Assembly (NCBI GenBank): GCA_017795025.1 | Contig: CP051243.1 | Span: 2,690,897-2,754,896 of the forward strand | Direction of reading: 5' to 3' | DNA length: 64,000 bases | From: Flavobacteriales bacterium | Lineage (GTDB): Bacteria; Bacteroidota; Bacteroidia; Flavobacteriales; Schleiferiaceae | Shown: positions 28,323 through 36,412 of the stretch, piece after piece | How the letters are laid out: every line of letters starts with the position of its first letter | Position numbering within the stretch: the stretch's first letter is position 1 | The notes under the pieces: generated by a model | The model's input: only the letters and a program-made list of their open reading frames with translations | The model's database searches: none | What the model was told of the DNA's origin: nothing | Program-made: the position numbers and the translations under genes

Positions 28323-29246
28323 TTACGAGAGTTTCATATCAAACTCGGTTAAATCTATAAAGCGCATAATGCGTTTGTGCAATTCGCTTCGATCGAGGTC
28401 TACTAATTTTTCGGTGCCAAAGCGTTCTACACAGAAGGAAGCTAGCGCAGAGCCGTAGATTATAGCTTGCTTCATGGTCTCGAAACTGTGATCATCGCTT
28501 TTGCAGATGTGTCCAATAAAGCCGCCAGCAAAGGTGTCTCCGGCGCCGGTAGGGTCAAAAACTTCTTCTAGCGGTAAGGCCGGTGCGAAGAATAGGTTCT
28601 TACCGTGGAAGAGTAAGGCGCCATGTTCCCCTTTTTTAATGATGAGGTATTTAGGTCCCATGGTAAAAATCTTCTCGGCGGCTTTCACTAGGGAATATTC
28701 ACCACTAAGCTGACGCGCTTCTTCGTCGTTAATGGTTAGTAAGTCTACCTCTTTAAGAACCTCCTTTAGCTCGGGCATCGCAATGTCCATCCAAAAGTTC
28801 ATGGTATCCATGATGACCAACTTCGGACGTTTGGTCATTTGCTTTAGAACCTTCATTTGAACCGCTGGCGTGAGGTTACCTAACATCAGGTATTCGGCCT
28901 CTTTCGCTTTTTCGGGTAAAACCGGATCAAAATCGGCTAATACATTTAGTTCGGTGGCTAAAGTGTCGCGGGAGTTCATGTCATTGTGATATTCCCCTTT
29001 CCAAAAGAAAGTTTTTCCCCCGTCCACACGATGAATTCCGGAGGTGTCAATGCCTTTATTGCGCATTAATTCCAATTTCGACTCAGGAAAGTCTTCACCA
29101 ATGATGGAAACAATGGAAATATCATTGTAGATACCTGCGGCAGAAAGTGAGGCGTAAGTGGCTGATCCTCCGATGATTTTACCGGATTCTCCAAAAGGTG
29201 TAATCAATTCGTCAAAGGCAACGGTGCCAACGATCAAGAGGCTCAT
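28323..29246 (-). CDS. PfkB-family carbohydrate/nucleoside kinase
   Basis: 307 residues. Ribokinase-like fold with the N-terminal GGSATYASLSAAG substrate region and the C-terminal catalytic signature DPTGAGDTFAGGF, in which the Asp is the base and GAGD forms the anion hole. The middle has DTMNFWMD and LLTINDEEARQLSG. The sugar or nucleoside substrate is not evident. It is monocistronic, with its own terminator. Confidence 0.9.
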   Translation of the reverse strand: MSLLIVGTVAFDELITPFGESGKIIGGSATYASLSAAGIYNDISIVSIIGEDFPESKLELMRNKGIDTSGIHRVDGGKTFFWKGEYHNDMNSRDTLATELNVLADFDPVLPEKAKEAEYLMLGNLTPAVQMKVLKQMTKRPKLVIMDTMNFWMDIAMPELKEVLKEVDLLTINDEEARQLSGEYSLVKAAEKIFTMGPKYLIIKKGEHGALLFHGKNLFFAPALPLEEVFDPTGAGDTFAGGFIGHICKSDDHSFETMKQAIIYGSALASFCVERFGTEKLVDLDRSELHKRIMRFIDLTEFDMKLS

Positions 29247-29336
29247 AAATTAGGGCTTAAAAATTTTGCTGCAAATATTGTGTAATTTGTCCGAAGGTGC
29301 TAATATTGCAGCCCTTTTATAAGGGAATCCAAATAT

Positions 29337-29410
29337 GCTTCCTTAGCTCAGTTGGTTAGAGCATCTGACTGTTAATCAGAGGGTCCTTGGTTCGAGCCCA
29401 AGAGGGAGCG
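29337..29410 (+). tRNA. tRNA-Asn (GTT)
   Basis: 74 bases with a complete cloverleaf. The acceptor stem GCTTCCT pairs with AGGGAGC (one G-T), followed by discriminator G. The D arm contains AGCTCAGTTGGTTAGAGC. The anticodon stem TCTGA/TCAGA encloses loop CTGTTAA with anticodon GTT at 29371-29373. The T arm is CTTGG-TTCGAGC-CCAAG. The CCA end is not encoded. Confidence 0.97.
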
Positions 29411-29423
29411 CAAAAAGTAAGAA

Positions 29424-29450
29424 AAGACGTCAATTGGCGTCTTTTTTTTT
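29424..29450 (+). terminator. Rho-independent terminator after tRNA-Asn
   Basis: Stem AAGACGTC/GGCGTCTT (8 bp, one T-G pair) with a 4-base AATT loop, followed by an uninterrupted T-run. It begins 14 bases after the tRNA, so the tRNA is probably a single-gene transcript. Confidence 0.88.
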
Positions 29451-29566
29451 GCCCCTAATCAAGGACTAAAGGCGACTTCCTGGCCTATCTTTTTTTATTG
29501 CATCAAGCAAAAGCGGCCCCTTCTCATGCTCCTTCGATTACCGCTTCCAATTCCTATCTTCGCCCC

Positions 29567-30376
29567 ATGCAATTGGCTGAGGGAAAGAAAATATATTTTG
29601 CTAGCGACCTCCACCTTGGAGTGCCCGATTACCAGTCGAGCTTAGAGCGAGAGAAACATTTCGTAGAATGGCTCGACCTTATTAAGGAAGATGCGGCGGA
29701 GCTTTTCTTGGTGGGCGATGTTTTCGACTTTTGGTTTGAGTATCGCAAGGCCGTGCCTAGAGGTTTTGTGCGTTTGTTGGGCAAACTCGCGGAAATTAGT
29801 GATGCCGGAATTCCCATCCACCTTTTTACCGGTAACCACGATATGTGGATCTTCGATTACCTTCCTAAGGAAATTGGACTTAAGCTTTATCGGGAACCTA
29901 TAGAGCGAAGCTGGAATAACCAAGACTTCTACATCGGCCATGGTGATGGCTTAGGTCCCGGTGATCACGGCTACAAGTTCATCAAAAAGATATTCAAGAA
30001 CCCCTTTCTACAATGGTCATTTGCTCGGCTTCACCCTAACTTTGGTATTGGCCTAGCCGATTATTTTTCTCGCAGTTCAAGAGCGAAAAGCGGTCATAAA
30101 GATGCGGTCTTCCTCGGTGAATCGGAGGAATGGTTGGTGATTTACTGCAAGGAGCTCCTAGCCAAGAAGCACCGCGATTATTTCATTTTCGGACATCGTC
30201 ATCTTCCGCTCGACATTGTATTAAATGAGCAGGGTAGTCGTTACCTTAACCTCGGAGATTGGATTCAGTACTTTACTTACGCCGAGTTCGATGCTTCCGG
30301 CTTACGCCTGATGGAATTTCCGCTTAAGGCAAAAACCCCAATCGAATACTCAAAAAAGCCGTCCGCGGCAAAATAG
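29567..30376 (+). CDS. lpxH: UDP-2,3-diacylglucosamine diphosphatase (LpxH-like)
   Basis: 269 residues from ATG 29567 (a TTG at 29498 would add 23 unlikely residues). Calcineurin-like metallophosphoesterase motifs are all present: SDLHLG, GDVFDFW, GNHD, HGDG and GHRH. This LpxH-like form removes UMP from UDP-diacylglucosamine in lipid A synthesis at the inner membrane face. In Bacteroidota it is the usual annotation for this family, although related phosphoesterases exist. Its last 53 bases overlap the convergent TonB receptor gene. Confidence 0.85.
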   Translation: MQLAEGKKIYFASDLHLGVPDYQSSLEREKHFVEWLDLIKEDAAELFLVGDVFDFWFEYRKAVPRGFVRLLGKLAEISDAGIPIHLFTGNHDMWIFDYLPKEIGLKLYREPIERSWNNQDFYIGHGDGLGPGDHGYKFIKKIFKNPFLQWSFARLHPNFGIGLADYFSRSSRAKSGHKDAVFLGESEEWLVIYCKELLAKKHRDYFIFGHRHLPLDIVLNEQGSRYLNLGDWIQYFTYAEFDASGLRLMEFPLKAKTPIEYSKKPSAAK

Positions 30377-32672
30377 GACCATATATATAGGAGGCATCCC
30401 TATCGGCGCCTCTCGGAAGGTCTTTTTGATAGGCATTAAAAATATTTTTAAGCCCAAACTTAAACTCCGCCTTCCATTGCTCACTGGCCTTCCATTGGTA
30501 TTGGACTGCTGCTTGAAGATCCCAAAAGTCGGGGCTTCTTAACACTTCTACCGCTTCGGTTTCGGGATTTTTTAAGCGACTAAGCCACATGCTCCCCGTA
30601 TAGTTAAGACTGGCATCTACCTGCCATGCCTTGCTTAGCTTGTAGGAGCTTTGAATGTAGCCATACCAGTTAGGACTGCGCAAAAACTCCCTACTTGTAA
30701 CACTTTGATTTTCGCTTTCTGATGCCCAAAGAACTTGAGGGCTTAAGTACTCTGCTTCTTGCCCGGTAAGGGAGGCTTGAATTTGTAAACCATGTTTCCA
30801 GGCAGCTTGATAATCTAAACTAAAGCCGGCCACATAAGCTCTGTCGCCATTACTTTTTGTTTGCACTGCGGTTCCGTTGCTTAAGCCTTCGCGATCAATT
30901 AATACAAAAGGGTTTAACAATTGAGTGTGAAAACCTAAAAGAGTGAGCTTATGTTCGGACAAGTTATTGACAACCAGTTTTTCCAAAGACAAGTTTACAC
31001 TGTGACTTTCTTCGGAATTTAGATTTTCGTCTAATTGAATAAACAGGGCGGCACCCCCCACGGTTTCAATGTGTAAGTCCTCATTAAAGACCTGCGGAAC
31101 TCGGAATCCACGGGCATAGGAGCTGCGGATAACCCAGTTTTGGGCAAGGCTATAGCGAATATTTAACCTTGGGGAGAAGTTGATAAATCGCTTATCTTGA
31201 TCAAAATCGCGCTCAACCAGACGGTAGGTTCCTTTTAAGTAATTGAGGTCAAGACGTATACCACCTTGTATTTTAAGATTTTTAAGGGGCTGATATTGCG
31301 TTTGAATGTAGTTGCCCAAATTATTGGAAGCTTGATTTATAAGGCGCTCGTAACCGGGCATTTCATCAAGCACCTCATTTTTTTGAAACTCAGATCCCAA
31401 GCTTAGTTGCCAGTCGTCCCTAGCATATAAATGGTACTGGATACCGCCAACAAAGTTTAAATCTTGGGTGTTCCCATAGGCGTTTAGGGCAAGCAGGTCG
31501 GCGTCGGTGATACTATCTTGAGGCCCAATGATACGCCCCCCTGCTCCGTAGTAACTTGCGCGCTGCGTGCTTAGAACAGAGGTATAGACTGCAAATAGGT
31601 GTCGGCCGTCTTTCGAAAGACTCTCCCATGATAGGTTGGCATTGTAAATTTCATGATCCAGCTGTTCGGCAATGGTACTTTGATGGGGTTTGAGGTCGAG
31701 ATCACTACCACCTCTTCGATATTCGCTTATGCGATAAAGGTCCAGGCTTAGCTTTGAGCGTTTGCGCGGCTTCCAAAAGGCGCTTAACCCTAAACTCAGG
31801 TTTTGGAGTTCTGTAATTTCTGTAAACCCATCATTATTGGCGTCCCAGGCATCACGGTTGCGGTGAAAAGCGAAGGCTTGCAAACCGGTTTTTTGATCCT
31901 TGCTGCTCCAGCTTAGACCCAGGCTTTCGTTGTGCTCAATAGATTGCAGGCCTATGCCCTGCACCATACTTTGCAGTTCAACATGCGTTTGGTTTGGCTC
32001 TTTGGTAATAATGTTCACCGTGCCACCTATAGCATTGCCTCCGTATAAAGAGGACCCTCCGCCTCGCACCACCTCAACTCGTTCAATCATGTGGGCCGGG
32101 ATTAGCTCTAAACCATAAACGGACATTAGGCCATTAAAAACGGGCCTGGAGTTTAGCAGGATTTGCGAATAAGCACCGTCAAGCCCGTTCATTCGTAGCT
32201 GGGTAAAGCCGCAGTTTTGACAGTTATTCTCGACGCGAAGGCCGGGGCTAAAATTTAAGCCCTCCGCCAAGCTGATGGCATTAATTTGCTGAAATAACTC
32301 GGGCTGGAGGGTTTGAACAATTATGGGGTTTTGACTCTGAGCCACGCCTTGTCTGGAACCGCTCACCACAACTTCCTCCAATCCGAGGGGGTCTTTTTTT
32401 AGAATCACATCGTAGTGTTCGGAGCTGTCACCAAGCTCAAGCCTAAGGCTGCGATATCCAATATGACGGATAATAAGTTCAGTGGATTGGGGACTGAGGC
32501 GAATGCTAAACGCTCCTTGTGAATCAGTTATAACCCCGGTGGTGCTTGTAGGGTCCTCTACGCTCGCGCCTATTAATGCCTCGCCCTCCTCATTGTGAAC
32601 ATGACCACGATAAGTTTGAGAGGCGAGATAAAATGGTAAAAGAAATATTATCAGAACTTTTAGTACCCTCAC
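30324..32672 (-). CDS. TonB-dependent receptor divergent from the DtxR/MntR-type regulator
   Basis: 782 residues from a GTG start at 32672. The signal peptide ends FYLASQ. A carboxypeptidase-like domain (about 20-95) is followed by a plug with RMNGLDGAYSQILLNSRPV and RVEVVRGGGSSLYGGNAIGG, and a barrel ending SIRLGFLP. The plug has a close Cys pair, NNCQNCGF, unlike the zinc-linked receptor elsewhere in the window. It is divergent from the metalloregulator with only 69 bases between, and an inverted repeat covers its likely -7 element, so metal-dependent repression is likely. Manganese (or another divalent metal complex) as ligand is inferred from context. Confidence 0.9.
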   Translation of the reverse strand: MRVLKVLIIFLLPFYLASQTYRGHVHNEEGEALIGASVEDPTSTTGVITDSQGAFSIRLSPQSTELIIRHIGYRSLRLELGDSSEHYDVILKKDPLGLEEVVVSGSRQGVAQSQNPIIVQTLQPELFQQINAISLAEGLNFSPGLRVENNCQNCGFTQLRMNGLDGAYSQILLNSRPVFNGLMSVYGLELIPAHMIERVEVVRGGGSSLYGGNAIGGTVNIITKEPNQTHVELQSMVQGIGLQSIEHNESLGLSWSSKDQKTGLQAFAFHRNRDAWDANNDGFTEITELQNLSLGLSAFWKPRKRSKLSLDLYRISEYRRGGSDLDLKPHQSTIAEQLDHEIYNANLSWESLSKDGRHLFAVYTSVLSTQRASYYGAGGRIIGPQDSITDADLLALNAYGNTQDLNFVGGIQYHLYARDDWQLSLGSEFQKNEVLDEMPGYERLINQASNNLGNYIQTQYQPLKNLKIQGGIRLDLNYLKGTYRLVERDFDQDKRFINFSPRLNIRYSLAQNWVIRSSYARGFRVPQVFNEDLHIETVGGAALFIQLDENLNSEESHSVNLSLEKLVVNNLSEHKLTLLGFHTQLLNPFVLIDREGLSNGTAVQTKSNGDRAYVAGFSLDYQAAWKHGLQIQASLTGQEAEYLSPQVLWASESENQSVTSREFLRSPNWYGYIQSSYKLSKAWQVDASLNYTGSMWLSRLKNPETEAVEVLRSPDFWDLQAAVQYQWKASEQWKAEFKFGLKNIFNAYQKDLPRGADRDASYIYGPILPRTAFLSIRLGFLP

Positions 32673-32679
32673 GAATAAA

Positions 32680-32697
32680 TTTTAGGCAAATCTAAAA
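32680..32697. promoter_or_regulatory. Candidate DtxR/MntR-type operator
   Basis: TTTTAGGCAAATCTAAAA is an 18-bp inverted repeat with perfect 6-bp arms (TTTTAG and CTAAAA), similar in form to DtxR/IdeR/SirR-family boxes such as TTAGG-centre-CCTAA. It covers the candidate -7 of the receptor gene (minus) and the -33 region of the regulator gene (plus). The assignment rests on position and symmetry. Confidence 0.6.
32687..32694 (-). promoter_or_regulatory. Candidate -7 element for the TonB receptor
   Basis: The minus strand reads TAGATTTG, matching TAnnTTTG, inside the candidate operator and 14 bases before the GTG start. No -33 TTG is visible at the usual distance, so this is tentative. Confidence 0.35.
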
Positions 32698-32707
32698 ATG
32701 ATTTTCT

Positions 32708-32715
32708 TAATTTTG
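32708..32715 (+). promoter_or_regulatory. Candidate -7 element for the metalloregulator/ABC operon
   Basis: TAATTTTG matches TAnnTTTG and lies 26 bases before the GTG start at 32742. Its -33 position falls within the inverted repeat at 32680-32697, consistent with autoregulation. Confidence 0.42.
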
Positions 32716-32741
32716 AAAACGATTTTAAGAACTATCTCAAA

Positions 32742-33401
32742 GTGCAGTTAAGTTTAACGGAAGAGAATTACCTCAAGGCGATATTTTTTATTAGCGGAAC
32801 CGAATCTAACTTGGTGAACACCAACGCTGTAGCCGAAAGGTTAGATACTAAGGCCGCCACAGTTACGGATATGCTTCGCAAGCTGAAGTCCAAGGATTTA
32901 ATCCATTACGAACCCTATAAGGGCAGCCGCTTAACCCTAACAGGTAAGCAGCAAGCAGTGGGGATTTTGCGGAAACATCGCCTTTGGGAGACTTTTTTAG
33001 TAGAGAAACTAGGCTTTGGCTGGGAGGAAGTGCATGACATTGCCGAGCAGTTGGAGCACGTGCGTTCAAGAAAGTTGACGGAGCGACTAGCGCAATATCT
33101 TGGGAATCCCCAGTTCGACCCGCACGGCGATCCCATTCCAGACGCGGAAGGTGTTTTCCCACAACGAGCGAATCTAACTTTAGATAAGGCCGAGCTTGGT
33201 GAACGCCTGTATGTGAAGGGCGTAAAGGACAGCTCCCCAGACTTTTTAAACTATGTGGCCAAGCTTGGCATTCAGCTCGGAGACTCCTTAAAGGTTTTGC
33301 AAGTGGAACCTTTCGACTCGAGTATTCTGATTAAACATGATGAAAGGGAATTCAGGCTCTCCGCCCAAGCGGCTTGTAACATTTATGTGTCTCAAACATG
33401 A
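32742..33401 (+). CDS. mntR: DtxR/MntR-family metal-dependent transcriptional regulator
   Basis: 219 residues from a GTG start. The winged-helix domain includes TNAVAERLDTKAATVTDMLR. The metal-binding/dimerization domain has the full DtxR ligand pattern: His and Glu in KHRLWE, His in VHDIAEQ, then Glu, Glu, His in AEQLEH, and ends DPHGDPIP. A C-terminal FeoA/SH3-like domain (about 148-219) is present. It should repress metal uptake genes when Mn(II) or Fe(II) is plentiful. It overlaps the next gene by 4 bases (ATGA) and heads the five-gene ABC transporter operon. Mn is favoured by the neighbours; Fe is possible. Confidence 0.92.
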   Translation: MQLSLTEENYLKAIFFISGTESNLVNTNAVAERLDTKAATVTDMLRKLKSKDLIHYEPYKGSRLTLTGKQQAVGILRKHRLWETFLVEKLGFGWEEVHDIAEQLEHVRSRKLTERLAQYLGNPQFDPHGDPIPDAEGVFPQRANLTLDKAELGERLYVKGVKDSSPDFLNYVAKLGIQLGDSLKVLQVEPFDSSILIKHDEREFRLSAQAACNIYVSQT

Positions 33402-34306
33402 AAAAGCTTGCATTTGCACTTCTTGTCCTAGGCATAGGGTCATGTTCTCCACAGCCTTCTGAAAACAATCAGCTTCAAATCGTTTGTACTACTGGAATGT
33501 TGGCGGATATGACTGCGGCCTTAACGGAAGGCCTAGATTCCATAAATCTCATCTCCCTAATGGGGCCTGGTACAGATCCACATCTCTATAAGGCCAGCCA
33601 AGAGGATGTATTCGCTTTATCGAGAGCGGATTTAATCATCTATAATGGCTTACACCTAGAAGGGAAAATGCAAGATTTATTCGAAAAACTCCCCTCCGAA
33701 AGGGTTTACGCCGCGGGTACGGTTATCCCCAAGTCGGAAAGAATTAATGTTAGTGCGTTTGAAGCGGCTTACGACCCCCATATTTGGTTCGACCTTCAGT
33801 TATGGTCGAAAGTTTCAGCGGGTCTGGCCAAAAAGCTCGATTCATTAATGCCCGAGTCCAAAGAAATCATTCATAAGAACGCCATTAAATACCAGAAAAA
33901 CTTAGACTCTTTACACCAATGGGCCTTAAATGCTTTTGGTGAAGTGCCTGAAAAACAGCGGGTACTGATAACCGCACATGACGCTTTTAAATATTTTGGC
34001 CGAGCATACGGTTTGGAGGTGCGAGGGCTGCAAGGTATTTCTACAACTGCCGAGTTCGGGATCCGGGATATTAGTGATTTAGCAAACTTCATTGTCGAAG
34101 CTGAGATAAAGGCAATCTTTATTGAAAGTTCCGTTTCACCACGCGCGATTGAGGCCGTTCAAGAAGCCGTGATTCGTAAGGGAGGGGAACTTCAAATAGG
34201 CGGTGAGCTATACTCTGATGCTTTAGGTCCTAAGGAAAGTGAAGCCAATCACTTCTTTGGGATGTTTCAGCATAATGTTAAAACTATTCAAGGGGCTTTG
34301 TTATGA
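33398..34306 (+). CDS. Metal ABC transporter substrate-binding lipoprotein (ZnuA/MntA type)
   Basis: 302 residues. Lipoprotein signal peptide with lipobox GIGSC. Cluster A-I solute-binding fold with ligand residues visible: His in GPGTDPHLYKA, His in AYDPHIWFD, His in TAHDAFKYFGRAYG, and an acidic ligand in FIESSVSPR. There is no long His-rich loop of the kind typical of ZnuA, which favours Mn over Zn, but this is not decisive. It delivers metal to the permeases encoded downstream and is translationally coupled on both sides. Confidence 0.9.
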   Translation: MKKLAFALLVLGIGSCSPQPSENNQLQIVCTTGMLADMTAALTEGLDSINLISLMGPGTDPHLYKASQEDVFALSRADLIIYNGLHLEGKMQDLFEKLPSERVYAAGTVIPKSERINVSAFEAAYDPHIWFDLQLWSKVSAGLAKKLDSLMPESKEIIHKNAIKYQKNLDSLHQWALNAFGEVPEKQRVLITAHDAFKYFGRAYGLEVRGLQGISTTAEFGIRDISDLANFIVEAEIKAIFIESSVSPRAIEAVQEAVIRKGGELQIGGELYSDALGPKESEANHFFGMFQHNVKTIQGALL

Positions 34307-35139
34307 GTACTGAAGGTCAATTACATAGAGCCCCCGTGTTGGAGGTGCACAATTTAAGTGCTAGTTATAATCGTAAGCCCGTTTTATGGGATATCGACTT
34401 TAGGTTAGAGGGCGGACAGATTGCGGGTATTGTTGGGCCAAATGGCAGTGGGAAAACCACCCTCCTTCGAAACATCATGGGCTTAATGGAGGCCGATAGT
34501 GGCTATGTAAAGCTATTTGGAGGGGATTTAAAGGATGTGCGTGAAAAGGTTTCCTATGTTCCACAAAGAGAGTCGGTCGATTGGGACTTTCCGGTTTCGG
34601 TGCGGGAAGTAGTGGAAATGGGTCGGTTTAGGTCGCGAAACCTCATGCGACGGTTAAAAGCCCAGGATCAAGACTTAGTGGACCAGGCCCTCGAAAAAGT
34701 GGGCATGCTTGAATACGCCCAACGACAAATTAGTCAGCTCTCGGGGGGACAGCAACAACGCGTATTCCTCGCGCGGGCCTTGGCCCAAAATGCCGATCTA
34801 TATCTAATGGACGAACCTTTTGTGGGGGTAGATGCAGCAACAGAAGATGCCATTTTAGGCGTGCTCTCTGCTCTAAGGAACCAGGGGAAGACGGTGGTCA
34901 TTGTACATCATGATTTGCAAACGGCCTATCAGTATTTTGATTCGATGATCCTGCTAAATACCCGCTTGGTCGCTTATGGTCCCAAAGAGAAGGTTTTTAC
35001 CAAGGAAACTTTACAGGAGGCTTATGGTGGTCGCTTAACGGTTCTGTCCAAACTCTCCGAAGTTATCGCCCAATCCGAATTCCCGGTGCGTGAAAGAGGC
35101 TTCAAAGAAAATACTGGAAGTGGTGATGGAGGAGCTTAG
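34303..35139 (+). CDS. Metal ABC transporter ATP-binding protein (MntB/ZnuC type)
   Basis: 278 residues. Walker A GPNGSGKTT, signature LSGGQQQRV, Walker B LYLMDEPF followed by VGVD, and the switch His in VIVHHD. It powers divalent metal import. It overlaps the preceding gene by 4 bases and the next by 14 bases if that gene starts at 35126. Full length for the family, with a C-terminal tail of about 20 residues beyond the conserved part. Confidence 0.93.
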   Translation: MSTEGQLHRAPVLEVHNLSASYNRKPVLWDIDFRLEGGQIAGIVGPNGSGKTTLLRNIMGLMEADSGYVKLFGGDLKDVREKVSYVPQRESVDWDFPVSVREVVEMGRFRSRNLMRRLKAQDQDLVDQALEKVGMLEYAQRQISQLSGGQQQRVFLARALAQNADLYLMDEPFVGVDAATEDAILGVLSALRNQGKTVVIVHHDLQTAYQYFDSMILLNTRLVAYGPKEKVFTKETLQEAYGGRLTVLSKLSEVIAQSEFPVRERGFKENTGSGDGGA

Positions 35140-36412
35140 CATTTGGTGGACCGATAGCAGCTTATGGCTAGTGGCAGCGGGAACATTTCTGCTTTCCGTT
35201 TCGGCAGCGGTTGTAGGAAGCTTTACTTTTTTACAGAAGCGTTCCTTGGTGGGCGATGCGGTAGCGCATTCTATCTTACCCGGATTGGCGCTAGCCTTTT
35301 TAATAAGCGGGACCAAGGATCCTTGGTGGTTGCTCCTGGGGGCGCTAATTAGTGGCTGGCTTTCCTTAATGGTAATGGACTACCTCAGTAGACGCACAAA
35401 GTTGAGTCAGGATACCGCAATTGCCAGTGTATTAAGTGTTTTCTTCGGTTTAGGTATCCTCTTACTAACCTATATCCAAAACCAGGCAAGCGGGCACCAA
35501 AGTGGCTTAGATCAATTTATGTTTGGCCAAGCGGCAGCTATGAGTAAACAGGACTTATGGGTATATATGGGCCTCTCCATGCTGCTTATCGCCATTAGCA
35601 TACTCTTTTACAAGGAGTTTAAACTAATCAGCTTTAATCCGGATTTTGCCGTCAGTATCGGTTTACCAGTGAGGCTATTGCGAATCTTGCAAAATAGCTT
35701 GATGGTGCTGGCCATTGCCTTAGGGATTCAAGCGGTGGGAGTGGTTTTAATGGCAGCCTTGTTAATTACGCCCTCTGCAGCAGCGCGAAGCTATACCGAC
35801 CGATTACGGTCCATGATTTTAATTGCCTCCTTGATCGCAGGAGTATCCGCTTTAATAGGAACGGCAATAAGCTTTAGCGCACCGGGCATGCCTACCGGTC
35901 CATGGATTGTTATGGGCCTCTCGGTTATTGCCTTGATTTCTTTGTTCTTAGCGCCCAATAAGGGGATACTTTCACGAGTACTACTTCAACGTCGAAACCA
36001 AAGGAAAATAAGCGATGAAAATGTGCTTAAGGCCTTTTATCATTTTGGAGAACGACAGGGCACCTTAGCAAAATGGATGGAACTGGAAGACCTTAATAAA
36101 GTAAGGGAGTTTAGACTTGAGGAGCTTCAGGCGGCCTTAAAGCGACTTTTGCGGAAAGGGCATTTACTGCGCCAAGGTGGTCGTTATCAGTTTAGTAGGG
36201 CAGGCTTAGATGAGGCCCGAAGAATAGTACGACTGCATCGCCTGTGGGAGATGTATCTCACCACAAGACTACGCCTAAAGTCGGATCATATTCACCCCAT
36301 AGCCGAAACTATGGAGCACATTATTACACCCGAAATTGAGGCCCAACTTTTAGAGGATTTAGACTATCCCGAGAAGGACCCTCACCAAAGCCCAATTCCT
36401 TACCAGTCATGA
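35126..36412 (+). CDS. Metal ABC transporter permease fused to a DtxR-like winged-helix/metal-sensing domain
   Basis: 428 residues from ATG 35126 (a GTG at 35090 is an alternative). Residues about 10-285 are an eight- to nine-segment ZnuB/MntC-type permease (KRSLVGDAVAHSILPG, GVVLMAALLITPSAAAR). Residues about 295-428 are a cytoplasmic DtxR-like domain: a winged helix (EELQAALKRLLRKGHL, then a wing) and a metal-binding helix pair. All six DtxR ligand positions have metal-binding residues: His371, Glu375, His390, Glu394, Glu397 and His398. The tail DPHQSPIP matches the DtxR-family NPIP turn. The SH3 domain is absent. A transporter carrying its own metal-sensing regulator domain could gate uptake or bind DNA at the membrane. 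Confidence 0.9.
   Translation: MEELSIWWTDSSLWLVAAGTFLLSVSAAVVGSFTFLQKRSLVGDAVAHSILPGLALAFLISGTKDPWWLLLGALISGWLSLMVMDYLSRRTKLSQDTAIASVLSVFFGLGILLLTYIQNQASGHQSGLDQFMFGQAAAMSKQDLWVYMGLSMLLIAISILFYKEFKLISFNPDFAVSIGLPVRLLRILQNSLMVLAIALGIQAVGVVLMAALLITPSAAARSYTDRLRSMILIASLIAGVSALIGTAISFSAPGMPTGPWIVMGLSVIALISLFLAPNKGILSRVLLQRRNQRKISDENVLKAFYHFGERQGTLAKWMELEDLNKVREFRLEELQAALKRLLRKGHLLRQGGRYQFSRAGLDEARRIVRLHRLWEMYLTTRLRLKSDHIHPIAETMEHIITPEIEAQLLEDLDYPEKDPHQSPIPYQS

Noticed and set aside
29498-29566. N-terminal extension of the LpxH-like protein from TTG
   Set aside because: The extension MHQAKAAPSHAPS is not family-like; the ATG at 29567 lies directly before the conserved first strand.
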